Below are positions 34,237 through 43,003 of a stretch of 64,000 nt of DNA, one piece after another. The DNA comes from an uncultured Pelagibacteraceae bacterium (lineage in GTDB: Bacteria > Pseudomonadota > Alphaproteobacteria > Pelagibacterales > Pelagibacteraceae): NCBI GenBank assembly GCA_902583295.1, contig CACHUY010000001.1, forward strand, positions 44,129 to 108,128. The letters are read 5' to 3'. Below the pieces are notes generated by a model that worked only from the letters and a program-made list of their open reading frames with translations, was not told where the DNA came from and did not search any database. Both the position numbers and the translations under genes were made by a program. Every line of letters begins with the position of its first letter. Position 1 is the first letter of the stretch.

Positions 34237-35355
34237 CTAATTTTTGATAGCTTCTCCAGGCTCTACAAAACTATGCCCAAAAACATCGGCAACAGCTTTA
34301 TAGGTTACTTGACCTTTGTGAACATTTAGTCCTGCTAAAAAATGTTTGTCTTCGCCTAAGGCTTTTTGATAACCTTTATTTGCAAGTTTTACTAAAAATG
34401 GAAGTGTAGCATTATTTAAGGCTAATGTTGATGTTCTTGGTACCCCACCTGGCATATTCGCAACGCAATAATGTACAACATCATCAACTATATAGGTTGG
34501 ATCTCCATGAGTAGTTGGCTTACTTGTTTCAACGCATCCCCCTTGATCTATAGCGACATCAACAATTACAGATCCACGTTTCATAAATTTTAACATTTCT
34601 TTCGTCACTAATTTTGGTGCCTCAGCTCCTGGAATTAAGACACCTCCAACTAAAAGATCAACCTCAGATAACAATTTAGTTAAATCAATTTTATCACTTT
34701 GTTCTGGAATAATTTTATCACCAAAAATTTCTGTTAGCTGTTTTAATCTTTCCTCTGATTTGTCAACAATATGCACTTTAGCCTGCATCCCAGTTGCAAT
34801 AACCGCTGCATTTTCTCCAACCACACCTCCACCTAAAATAACAACAGTTGCTCCAGTTACGCCAGGTGCTCCTCCAAGTAAAAGACCTCTTCCATTTTGG
34901 TTTTTTTCTAAACAATGAGCTCCGGCTTGAACAGACATTCGACCAGCAACTGCGCTCATGGGAGCAAGTAAAGGTAATCGTCCATTGTCGTCAGTCACAG
35001 TTTCATAAGCAATATTGATACTTTTTGATTTGATTAAACCTTCAGTTAAATCTTTAGCTGCTGCTAAATGCAAATAGGTATAAACAATTTGATTTTCTTT
35101 TATCATTTCTACTTCAACTTTTTGAGGCTCTTTAACTTTAACAATTATTTCAGCATCATCGAAAATATCTGAGGCAGAGTTAGCAATTTTAGCACCAGCT
35201 TTTATGTATTGTTCATTTTCAAAACCAGCTTCAAAACCTCCATTATTTTCAACAATAACTTCATGTCCTTCTGAAATTAAAGTTTTTACACTTTCAGGAG
35301 TTAGACCAATTCTATTCTCTTGAGGTTTTATCTCTTTAGGTACGCCAATCTTCAT
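34237..35355 (-). CDS. ald: Alanine dehydrogenase
   Basis: It catalyses L-alanine + NAD+ to pyruvate + ammonia + NADH. The 372 residues begin MKIGVPKEIKPQENRIGLTP, the Ald signature. Lys in VKVKEPQKVE and His in YTYLHLAAAKDL are the pyruvate site, ATVVILGGGVVGENAA is the NAD motif, and CVANMPGGVPRTST closes the family pattern. Paired with the taurine aminotransferase upstream, it regenerates pyruvate from the alanine formed, so net deamination of taurine is possible. The gap to the aminotransferase is 26 bp. Confidence 0.94.
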   Translation of the reverse strand: MKIGVPKEIKPQENRIGLTPESVKTLISEGHEVIVENNGGFEAGFENEQYIKAGAKIANSASDIFDDAEIIVKVKEPQKVEVEMIKENQIVYTYLHLAAAKDLTEGLIKSKSINIAYETVTDDNGRLPLLAPMSAVAGRMSVQAGAHCLEKNQNGRGLLLGGAPGVTGATVVILGGGVVGENAAVIATGMQAKVHIVDKSEERLKQLTEIFGDKIIPEQSDKIDLTKLLSEVDLLVGGVLIPGAEAPKLVTKEMLKFMKRGSVIVDVAIDQGGCVETSKPTTHGDPTYIVDDVVHYCVANMPGGVPRTSTLALNNATLPFLVKLANKGYQKALGEDKHFLAGLNVHKGQVTYKAVADVFGHSFVEPGEAIKN

Positions 35356-35381
35356 GGGCTTTCTTTTTTAAGTTAGATTAA

Positions 35382-36728
35382 CTAATTTTTTTGGTTTTTT
35401 TGATAATTAGTTATACCAGTTCTAAGTTTATCGATTATTTCATCTATATGTTTTTTTTCGCAAATAAACTGTGGAGCTATAATTAAGCAATCTCCAGTGG
35501 CTTTAAAATTCACTCCTGCTTCATAACAAGATTTGAAAGTTTCATATCCTGCTTTACCTGGTTTAGTGTTTAATTTCATATCTATTCCACCCATCATTCC
35601 ATAACCTCTGATATTATCTACAGCTTCTAAATCTTGAAGCGAAAATAATCCTTTTTGGAAATAAGGAGCTAAGTTTTTTGCTCTTTCAAAGATATCTTCT
35701 TTTTCAAAAATATCTTGTACTGCCAAAGCTGCAGCGACCGCAACTGGTATTCCTGAGTAAGTGTAGCCATGAAATAACTCTACTGAACCCATTGGTGAAG
35801 CATCCATCACTGCATCGTAAATTTCGTCTTTACATGCAACTACACCCATAGGAACTACACCATTGGTTGTTGCTTTAGCCATTGTCATGATATCTGGTGT
35901 TACCCCAAACTCCTGACTAGCAAAAACAGATCCAGTTCTACCCCAACCTGTAATTACTTCATCAAATATTAAAAGTATTCCATGTTTATCACATGTGTCT
36001 CTTAATTTTTGTAAATAACCTTTTGGTGGAACTAAGGTTCCAGTTGATCCAGCAATCGGTTCAACGATACATGCTGCAATATTCTCAGGTCCAAAGTTGG
36101 TTGCTATTCTCTCTAAGTCGTCAGCCAAATCTGCACCAGTTTCTGGTTGACCACTTACAAATTTATGTTCAGGTAAATGTGTATGTCTCATATGCTGAAC
36201 ACCTGGCATTAAAATACTTGCAAAAGTTTTAACGTTATTAATCATTCCTCCAACAGAAACACAGCCAATGTTCATGCCATGATATCCACGCTCACGGCCT
36301 ACAAATCTGAATCTATGAGCGTTACCTTTTGCTCTGTGATAAGCTACTGCAATTTTAATTGCTGTCTCAACTGCAGTTGATCCACAAATGGTGTAAAACA
36401 TTTTATTTAAATCCGCTGGAGTATGTTTTGAAATTTTTGTAGCTAATTCAAATGACCCACCAAATCCTTGTTGGAAAGGTTGAGCATAGTCTAAAGTTTC
36501 TAATTGTTTGGTTACAGCTTCCGTAATTTCTTTTCTTCCATGACCTAAAGGATTACAAAATAATCCAGAACTTGCATCAATTTGAGTTTTTCCATGGTGA
36601 GTTTTTAAATAAACTCCTTTAGCTTCGGTGATTAATCTTGGGTTTGCCTTAAAATCTTTATTAGATGTAAATGGCATCCAATGTTCATTTAAAGAATTTG
36701 GTACTGAAGTTCTATTTTCTGAGCTCAT
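35382..36728 (-). CDS. tpa: Class III aminotransferase, likely taurine:pyruvate aminotransferase
   Basis: A 448-residue PLP enzyme. LNEHWMPFTSNKDFKANPR near the start, FYTICGSTAVETAIKIA, ERGYHGMN, LIFDEVITGWGRTGS (Asp near PLP ring nitrogen) and MAKATTNGVVPMG with the Schiff-base Lys are those of omega-amino acid:pyruvate aminotransferases. Assignment to taurine rests on context: it is divergent from tauABC, and ald follows. It would give sulfoacetaldehyde and alanine. A beta-alanine or other omega-amino acid role is possible instead. Confidence 0.82.
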   Translation of the reverse strand: MSSENRTSVPNSLNEHWMPFTSNKDFKANPRLITEAKGVYLKTHHGKTQIDASSGLFCNPLGHGRKEITEAVTKQLETLDYAQPFQQGFGGSFELATKISKHTPADLNKMFYTICGSTAVETAIKIAVAYHRAKGNAHRFRFVGRERGYHGMNIGCVSVGGMINNVKTFASILMPGVQHMRHTHLPEHKFVSGQPETGADLADDLERIATNFGPENIAACIVEPIAGSTGTLVPPKGYLQKLRDTCDKHGILLIFDEVITGWGRTGSVFASQEFGVTPDIMTMAKATTNGVVPMGVVACKDEIYDAVMDASPMGSVELFHGYTYSGIPVAVAAALAVQDIFEKEDIFERAKNLAPYFQKGLFSLQDLEAVDNIRGYGMMGGIDMKLNTKPGKAGYETFKSCYEAGVNFKATGDCLIIAPQFICEKKHIDEIIDKLRTGITNYQKNQKN

Positions 36729-36903
36729 ATTTTTAAATTTTTAATAATACTAAAATATGTAGACTAATATGTTTTGTTTACTAGATATATTTTGACCTAC
36801 ATTGGACAAAACTAACATACAACTTTTAATTGAACAAATGATTTATTTGCAATCCAGATCTTCGTCATAAAGTGTTTTACTTCTATCTAAAATTGAATTT
36901 AAA

Positions 36904-36930
36904 TATGTTTAATTTAATTAATTAAACATA
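36904..36930. promoter_or_regulatory. Perfect 27-bp palindrome just upstream of tauA
   Basis: TATGTTTAATT (36904-36914), a 5-base loop, then AATTAAACATA (36920-36930), directly ahead of the ribosome site AGGGGAA and the ATG at 36940. It can be a dimeric repressor operator or a hairpin in the tauA leader. It does not resemble the CTGGAC-type direct repeats reported for TauR. Confidence 0.55.
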
Positions 36931-36939
36931 GGGGAATAA

Positions 36940-37881
36940 ATGAAAAAATTATTAACTTTTATTCTAGGATCTATACTTGCTCTTAACTTGTCTATTTCAG
37001 TTGCAAATTCAGCTGCAAAAGAAGTTAGGGTTGCATATTTTCTAGAATGGCCAAGTCCTAACCTAGAAGATATGCAAAAGAAAAATTTTGCAAAAGCTCT
37101 GGGTGTTCCAGTTAAATGGACAAACTTCACAAATGGTGGAGCTATGACTGATGCAATGTTAGCAGGAGATATAGATATTTCTTACTCACAAGGTTTAGTG
37201 CCTTTTATCAACGCTGTAAAATCTAATGCACCAATCAAATTAGTTGATATTGCTATGGAATACGGAATGGGGGGAACTACTTGTGTTACTTCTAATGCTT
37301 CTGGAATTACTAAAGCAAACGGTTCTGAATTAGAGGGTAAAAAAGTTGCTGTTCCACTTGGAACAATGGCTGAATACGTTTTTGATGAAAGTATGAAAGT
37401 TGTTGGAGCTGACAGAAGTAAAATGGATATAATTCAAATGGATCCTGAAGAAGGTGCTGCTGCATTAGTTAGTGGTGATGTTGTAATGGCATGTTTATTT
37501 GGTGGTAACTCTATTAAAGCTGCAGTTGCTGTTGGTTCTAGATTATTGACAGTTCAAGAAGCTAGAGATGCAGGTATCTTAGGTATAGATATTACTTCTG
37601 TAACAGATAAGTTTATGAAGGAAAATCCAGGAATGTTAAGAACTTTTATTGAAGTAACTCATGAAGCAAATGATAGATATAGAGCTGGTAAAAGCGATAT
37701 GAATTCTATGTCAAAAGCTTCTGAAATGAAAGTTGCTGATATGAAAGAAACTTTAGATGGATTTAAATTCTTAACTCCATCAGAAACTAAGCAATCTATG
37801 GAAAGTGGTAATCTTGATGGTTTCCTAAAAGGAATGGGAACACCAGGTGGAGCTGTAGATACAAGTTTCCTACCTTTATAA
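36940..37881 (+). CDS. tauA: Taurine ABC transporter periplasmic binding protein
   Basis: A 313-residue exported protein with a signal peptide cleaved near NSAAKEV (about residue 24). The SsuA/TauA-like fold shows VRVAYFLEWPSPN, TNGGAMTDAMLAGDIDISYS, GKKVAVPLGTMAEYVF and LFGGNSIKAAVAVGSRLL. TauA-type proteins bind small sulfonates. It leads the operon tauA-tauB-tauC and is divergent from the aminotransferase. A terminator after it would keep it in excess over the membrane subunits. Confidence 0.88.
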   Translation: MKKLLTFILGSILALNLSISVANSAAKEVRVAYFLEWPSPNLEDMQKKNFAKALGVPVKWTNFTNGGAMTDAMLAGDIDISYSQGLVPFINAVKSNAPIKLVDIAMEYGMGGTTCVTSNASGITKANGSELEGKKVAVPLGTMAEYVFDESMKVVGADRSKMDIIQMDPEEGAAALVSGDVVMACLFGGNSIKAAVAVGSRLLTVQEARDAGILGIDITSVTDKFMKENPGMLRTFIEVTHEANDRYRAGKSDMNSMSKASEMKVADMKETLDGFKFLTPSETKQSMESGNLDGFLKGMGTPGGAVDTSFLPL

Positions 37882-37902
37882 TTTTTAAAGGTTTAAAATT
37901 TA

Positions 37903-37941
37903 AATAGGCGCCAATTATGATGATTGGTGCCTATTTTTTTT
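37903..37941 (+). terminator. Terminator-like attenuator between tauA and tauB
   Basis: AATAGGCGCCAAT (37903-37915) pairs with ATTGGTGCCTATT (37923-37935), 13 bp with one G-U, over a 7-base loop. A T run continues from 37934 to 37941. It sits 22 bp after the tauA stop and 27 bp before tauB. Confidence 0.82.
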
Positions 37942-37967
37942 ATAAAATTTCTAATATAAAGTAGTGA

Positions 37968-38765
37968 ATGAGTGATCTTATTTCTGAAAATCTAAATATG
38001 ATTTTTAAAACTCCCAAGGGAGAAACTGTTCACGCATTAAAAGATGTAAGTTTTACTCTTAAAAAGGGTGAACTACTTACAGTTCTTGGGCCTTCTGGTT
38101 GTGGAAAGACAACTTTATTAAATATTACTGCTGGTTTTTTAAGACCTACTTCTGGAATAATTACTCTTAATAATAAAGAGATAGATGGCCCTGGAGTTGA
38201 AAGAGGAATGGTATTTCAACAAGGTGCTTTGTTTGAATGGTTAACAGTTGCTGAGAACGTAAATTTTGGACTTAGGATGAAAAAAGAAGATCCTGGAGTT
38301 ACAGCAAAAAGAGTTGAAGAATGGCTAGACATTGTTGGTTTAAAAGGTTTTGGAAATACACCTACTTATCAGCTATCGGGTGGTATGCAGCAAAGAGTTG
38401 CTCTTGCAAGATGTTTAATTAATGATCCCGATTTAATTTTAATGGATGAACCATTAGGTGCATTGGATGCATTAACAAGAGAAAAGATGCAATCATTAGT
38501 TTTAAAAATTTGGAAAGAAACTGGAAAAACAATTATTTTAATTACTCACTCTGTTGAAGAAGCTCTTTTGCTTGGTGAAAGATTATATGTAATGGCACCA
38601 AGACCTGGAAGAATACATAAAGAGTACAATCTCCCATTTGCTGAAATGGGGCTTACTCAAGATTTAAGAGAAATTAAAAAAAATAAAGAATTTTCATCTA
38701 CTAGAGAAGAAATTTTATCCATGATCTGGAATATGGAAGAAGAAATAATGGGGAAAGAAAATTAA
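37968..38765 (+). CDS. tauB: Taurine ABC transporter ATP-binding protein
   Basis: A 265-residue ATPase with Walker A GPSGCGKTT near 44-52, Q-loop VFQQGALFEW, signature LSGGMQQRVALAR near 140, Walker B LILMDEPLGALDA and switch His in LITHSVEE. It is of the SsuB/TauB/NitD class. The stop overlaps the tauC ATG (TAATG). Confidence 0.92.
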   Translation: MSDLISENLNMIFKTPKGETVHALKDVSFTLKKGELLTVLGPSGCGKTTLLNITAGFLRPTSGIITLNNKEIDGPGVERGMVFQQGALFEWLTVAENVNFGLRMKKEDPGVTAKRVEEWLDIVGLKGFGNTPTYQLSGGMQQRVALARCLINDPDLILMDEPLGALDALTREKMQSLVLKIWKETGKTIILITHSVEEALLLGERLYVMAPRPGRIHKEYNLPFAEMGLTQDLREIKKNKEFSSTREEILSMIWNMEEEIMGKEN

Positions 38766-40690
38766 TGTTAACCCAATTTATAACAATACTAATTATCGTA
38801 TCAGTTATTGGCTGTATTCTTTATGGAAGAAGATTAATTAGAACTGAAAAAGTAGATGCTGTTTTTGGAAATCCAGAAAGAGCCAAAGGTGGAACGCACT
38901 GGGTAATTGTCGGTAGTAGTGCAATCCTGATGCTGTGGCTTTATTATTCATGGGATATTGCAAAAGGTTTTTATCCAAAATCAGCGAATGAATTATGTCA
39001 GGTTGCTAAAATTAATGAGTCTTTATTAGGTCTAAAATATCAGTTCCCTATTGAGGAAAGAGAATTCAAAAGCACGTCCATTATTAAAATTGAAAATAAA
39101 AATCTTATAAAAATTGCTAACGAAATAAAAGGATCTCCAGATCTAAATGATCAGCAAAAGACAATCCTAGTAAGTTACATTGATAGAACTTCTAAATTAA
39201 TTCCATTTTTAACAAGTGAAGAGCTAATGGAAATGGATACCAAAATTAAAATTCAGGAAATGACAGAAGAAATAAAAATTCTAAGTTCTAATTTCCAAAA
39301 GAAAGGTTATCCATTTGAGACAGACTCACAAAAAACTGAGAGACAGAAACTTATTGTTGAACAAGGTGGCTGGGGAATTACAACAATAGACTCTGGAACA
39401 GGTACAATTGAAAATACTATTGAGATACCAACTGCACCTCAAACTAATAAAGGTTTAAAATTTCATGCAGCTGCAGCCGAACTAAAAAAAATTGACGACA
39501 AATTTTTTAAATTAAAAAACCATAACCCACAGTTCAAAAGCTCAATCAAACAACTTAAAGATGATATTAAAGCTTACAGAAAAGGTTTAGATGATAGTGA
39601 AGAAATAGCATCTGACTATGCAAAAAATATTGTTAAAATTGCAAGAAGAATAGAGTTTGCAAGTATCTTTCCTCCCAATGCATTAAATGAAATGCAAGCA
39701 GCAATAATAGAGTTTGATGAATTACAAAATAAAGAGCAAGCTGGATTAAGATTAATTGATATTCTTCTATTTCCAGCAGGAACAATTGTAGCAAGTGGAC
39801 CAACATGTTCTGAACAAGGTTCAGGTAGATGGTTACCTAAACCATCAGATACATTTAATAAATTTGTATTGATGTCTAAACCAAGTGTTGGATACAAAAA
39901 TATTCCTCTTTTATGGATTGAGATGGTTGATGTAAGTAAAATGATTGGATTTATTTTACCTGATTGGATAGCAGATATGTTGCCTGGTGAATATCCGGTG
40001 CATACAAAAGATGGAATTGTAAAAGAAAACTTTAAAAGTAACGTTTTGAAAGTTGTTACTGGTGACTTTAAATTATTTAAAGTGCCTGTTCCATACGGGC
40101 ACATATGGGACTCATTCTTAAGGGTATTTTTAGGTTTAGTTTTTGGAATTCTTATTGGAGTGCCATTAGGATTATTTATGGGTCTAAATCGATTTGCTAA
40201 AGGTTTCTTTGATCCTTTAATCGAATTATACAGACCTGTTCCTCCATTAGCTTGGGCGCCATTGATTATTTCAGTTCTTGGAATAGATAATACGGGTAAA
40301 ATATTTTTATTATTCATGGTCTCTCTTTCAATTATGATTATTTCTGCAAGAGCTGGTGCATCAGGAACACAGCTTTCAAAAATACATGCTGCACATTCAT
40401 TAGGAGCTACTAAAAAACAAATTTTAAGATATGTGATTTTCCCTAATTCACTTCCTGAAATTCTTACAGGAATTAGAGTTGCTGTTGGTATGTGCTGGGG
40501 AACACTTGTTGCTGCAGAGTTTCTAGCAGGTACAACTGGTATTGGTTTTGTTGAAAATGTTGCAAAAAAATACTTTCAGTATGAAGTTATTTGGATAACA
40601 ATTTTCATAATGGGTATGCTGGGTCTTTTATTTGACATATCTTTAAGAAAAATAATAGATAAGACTATTCCTTGGAGAGGCAAAGGTTAA
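38765..40690 (+). CDS. tauC: Taurine ABC transporter permease with a large N-terminal periplasmic insertion
   Basis: The C-terminal 250 residues are a normal TauC-type permease: HIWDSFLRVFLGLVFGILIG, then ELYRPVPPLAWAPLIISVLG, the EAA loop AAHSLGATKKQILRYVIFP, and GTTGIGFVENVA. The protein is 641 residues long where family members have about 275. The extra N-terminal part has two membrane segments (about 4-20 and 47-63), then roughly 320 residues with charged helices and a Gly-rich stretch around 200-220 that should lie in the periplasm. It ends with SGPTCSEQGSGRW before the core. No frame break is seen, so it is one protein. Confidence 0.85.
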   Translation: MLTQFITILIIVSVIGCILYGRRLIRTEKVDAVFGNPERAKGGTHWVIVGSSAILMLWLYYSWDIAKGFYPKSANELCQVAKINESLLGLKYQFPIEEREFKSTSIIKIENKNLIKIANEIKGSPDLNDQQKTILVSYIDRTSKLIPFLTSEELMEMDTKIKIQEMTEEIKILSSNFQKKGYPFETDSQKTERQKLIVEQGGWGITTIDSGTGTIENTIEIPTAPQTNKGLKFHAAAAELKKIDDKFFKLKNHNPQFKSSIKQLKDDIKAYRKGLDDSEEIASDYAKNIVKIARRIEFASIFPPNALNEMQAAIIEFDELQNKEQAGLRLIDILLFPAGTIVASGPTCSEQGSGRWLPKPSDTFNKFVLMSKPSVGYKNIPLLWIEMVDVSKMIGFILPDWIADMLPGEYPVHTKDGIVKENFKSNVLKVVTGDFKLFKVPVPYGHIWDSFLRVFLGLVFGILIGVPLGLFMGLNRFAKGFFDPLIELYRPVPPLAWAPLIISVLGIDNTGKIFLLFMVSLSIMIISARAGASGTQLSKIHAAHSLGATKKQILRYVIFPNSLPEILTGIRVAVGMCWGTLVAAEFLAGTTGIGFVENVAKKYFQYEVIWITIFIMGMLGLLFDISLRKIIDKTIPWRGKG

Positions 40691-40717
40691 AACGAAAATT
40701 TAAAAATATTCAAATAA

Positions 40718-41722
40718 GTGAAAACACCTCTTCTAAAGAAACAAATAATTAAGATTTTTAGAAAGTTTGGTTTAAGTAAAGATCATGCTTTAATTTCAGC
40801 TAATGCTTTAATAAATGCAGAACTAGTTGGCGCCTACGGTCATGGCTTATCAAGACTTAAAATGTATTGTGATCGAATTTCTAAAAAGGTAATTAACCCT
40901 AAACCAAAAATTAAAATAAAAAAAATTTCTCAATCTGTATCTCATATTGATGCAAATAATAGTATAGGTTTTGTAGCTGCGGATCTTGGAATAAAGACTG
41001 CCATTAAACATGCACAAAAAACTGGTATTGGCATGGTTGCAATAAAAGGAAGTGGACACTATGGATTATCTGGTTATTACGCTGAACAAGCAGTTAAAAA
41101 AAATTTAGTTACTATGATTTATACTAATGCACCGCCTGCAGTTGCGCCACACGGGGCATTAAAAAGTTTGTTTGGAACAAACCCTATATGTTTTGCAACT
41201 CCAACTGGAACAAAAATTCCTTTTATATTAGATACATCAATTTCTATGATTAATAGAGGAAAAATAAGAGTTGCCGCAAGAAACAATCAAAAAATTCCTG
41301 AAGGTGTTGCGCTAGATAAGTTTGGTAAACCAACTATAGATGCTAAAAAAGCATTAGAAGGTGTTCAGCTACCGATTGCAGGATTTAGAGGATCAGGTCT
41401 TGCATGGATGGTTGATATTTTAAGTGGAGTAATTACAGGTGGAAATCATGCGGGGCGAGTCAAAGATCCATTCGATGATTTTTCTGGACCACAAAACATT
41501 GGACATTTATTCATCACCTTTAAAGCAAATTTGTTTCAAAAAAATTATAATCAAAGAATAAAAGATAATATTCGAACAATTAAAAAACTTCCAAAAATTA
41601 AAGGAGTAAAAGAAATAATGTATCCAGGACAAAATAAGTATTACAGATACAAAAAGAATTCTAAAAAAGAAATTTTTATTCCAGATATTATTAAAAAAGA
41701 CTTGGAAACTTTAATAAGTTAA
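40718..41722 (+). CDS. Ldh2-type malate/lactate/sulfolactate dehydrogenase family
   Basis: A 334-residue NAD(P)-dependent oxidoreductase of the unusual LDH2/MDH2 fold (YlbC, ComC, AllD). Conserved segments are AYGHGLSRLKMYC near 48-60, GSGHYGLSGYYAEQA near 108-122 (family norm SNHFG; here GSGHYG, keeping the catalytic His), the NAPPAVAPHG strand and GTNPICFATPTG. The start is GTG at 40718. ComC, an (R)-sulfolactate dehydrogenase, is a family member and the location beside tauABC suggests sulfolactate, but malate, lactate or ureidoglycolate are equally possible by sequence. Confidence 0.78.
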   Translation: MKTPLLKKQIIKIFRKFGLSKDHALISANALINAELVGAYGHGLSRLKMYCDRISKKVINPKPKIKIKKISQSVSHIDANNSIGFVAADLGIKTAIKHAQKTGIGMVAIKGSGHYGLSGYYAEQAVKKNLVTMIYTNAPPAVAPHGALKSLFGTNPICFATPTGTKIPFILDTSISMINRGKIRVAARNNQKIPEGVALDKFGKPTIDAKKALEGVQLPIAGFRGSGLAWMVDILSGVITGGNHAGRVKDPFDDFSGPQNIGHLFITFKANLFQKNYNQRIKDNIRTIKKLPKIKGVKEIMYPGQNKYYRYKKNSKKEIFIPDIIKKDLETLIS

Positions 41723-41959
41723 CACTGTCAAAGCACCTAGAGATACTACCACTGTAGATAAAATAATTGTTCTCTTAACTCTGTCTTTTCTCTTTTGTTC
41801 AATTAGTCTTTGCTTAAGAACATCCACGTTAACTCTAAGAGGAGCTTCATTTTCTTGAGTGAGGTCTTCAACAACGTTGGATGTTCTCTTTAAGCCTTCA
41901 TTATTCATTAATGTATTAAACCATGTGATCATAAAATTTGATATATTGTGAGAGTCCAT
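41711..41959 (-). CDS. Small tail-anchored membrane protein, paralogue-like to 31524-31724
   Basis: An 82-residue frame from ATG 41959, or 65 residues from ATG 41908. The body contains VNVDVLKQRLIEQKRKDRVK and the end RTIILSTVVVSLGALTVLTY is a membrane anchor. The motif xVxVLxxR followed by basic residues and the anchor align with the protein at 31524-31724, and the short form gives nearly equal length. Its 3' end overlaps the Ldh2-type gene by 12 bp. No function is known. Confidence 0.55.
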   Translation of the reverse strand: MDSHNISNFMITWFNTLMNNEGLKRTSNVVEDLTQENEAPLRVNVDVLKQRLIEQKRKDRVKRTIILSTVVVSLGALTVLTY

Positions 41960-42010
41960 TTTGGGTTGCTATTCATTATATAATAGTTCAGAGTGGGTCA
42001 GGAGATAACA

Positions 42011-43003
42011 ATGGCAATAGTACCTAGCGTTACGGCTCAAATTGACGAGAAAGAAATTTTCAAGGTTATTAGTAATAATTTTAGCAAATTGGCTCCAGCT
42101 TATTATTTCTTGATCAGCAATTGGTTAATACGAGCATATAATGTTCATAAAGATATAGATAAATATATAATAATTATTTACCTAATTAATAAAGATTTGA
42201 TTGTTTTTAGAAGAAACGGGTTGATTGTTGATTACGATACCTTTTACAAAGATAGATCAATAGAAATTGAGAAGATAAATTTAAGCGACATTTCAAAAGA
42301 CCTAGAAATACCAAAAGAAAGTGTGAGAAGGAAAATCTTAGAATTAGAAAAAGAAGGTGTAATTAAAAAAACTGGAAAAAAAATCTTTGTTAATAGGAGT
42401 ACACTTGTTGCTACCGAAGCAATAGACACCCTAAAAGATATGAGTTCTTTGTTATTTGAATTTAATAAATTGTTAAAAAATGAAAAGGCTTTTACTATTG
42501 ATGAGATTTCATCCTCAATGAAAGAAAATTTTTCTTTTTGCTGGTATCAGTTTTATAAATTTATATTTGTTTATACCAACAGGTGGAGAAAAGAGGTGAA
42601 GGATCTGGAAACTATGTGTATTGGAATTTTAGTAATGCTTAATGCATCTGAAAATAAGAGCTTCAAAGTAAAGGACTTAAATTTAAAAACATATCAAAAA
42701 AAAGTTATGGGTTCAGATGAAAGAGGTATGAATGCAATGTCTTTGTCTGACATCACAGGAATTCCAAGACCAACGGTTGTTAGAAAATTAAAATTTTTAA
42801 TTAAAAATAATTATATAACTATTAATGAAAAAAAACTGCTTTTTATAAATATTCGAGGTACAAATTTAAAACGAAGTTCTGAATTACAAGATGCAAATAT
42901 TAAATCTTTAAGTAATTTTATTTTTAAAGTATTTAATCAAATTAAAATTATCGACTCAGGTAAAGATAAAGATGATGATTTTATTCCTAGTTACTTGAGA
43001 TAA
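42011..43003 (+). CDS. Tandem winged-helix DNA-binding protein (putative transcription regulator)
   Basis: About 330 residues. ATG 42011 is preceded by GGAG six bases upstream; the longer frame from GTG 41993 is less likely. Two helix-turn-helix segments are visible: LSDISKDLEIPKESVRRKIL near 93-112 with wing EKEGVIKKTGKKIFV, and MSLSDITGIPRPTVVRKLKF near 245-265 with NNYITINEKKLLFIN. The middle is helical and hydrophobic-aromatic. No sensor domain is recognised. It may regulate the sulfonate genes around it. Tandem-wHTH proteins of this design are not a family I can name. Confidence 0.65.
   Translation: MAIVPSVTAQIDEKEIFKVISNNFSKLAPAYYFLISNWLIRAYNVHKDIDKYIIIIYLINKDLIVFRRNGLIVDYDTFYKDRSIEIEKINLSDISKDLEIPKESVRRKILELEKEGVIKKTGKKIFVNRSTLVATEAIDTLKDMSSLLFEFNKLLKNEKAFTIDEISSSMKENFSFCWYQFYKFIFVYTNRWRKEVKDLETMCIGILVMLNASENKSFKVKDLNLKTYQKKVMGSDERGMNAMSLSDITGIPRPTVVRKLKFLIKNNYITINEKKLLFINIRGTNLKRSSELQDANIKSLSNFIFKVFNQIKIIDSGKDKDDDFIPSYLR

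Noticed and set aside
39616..40317. A 233-codon open frame on the minus strand opposite tauC
   Set aside because: It lies wholly opposite the well-supported permease core, has no family features and no ribosome site; it is a shadow of codon bias on the other strand.
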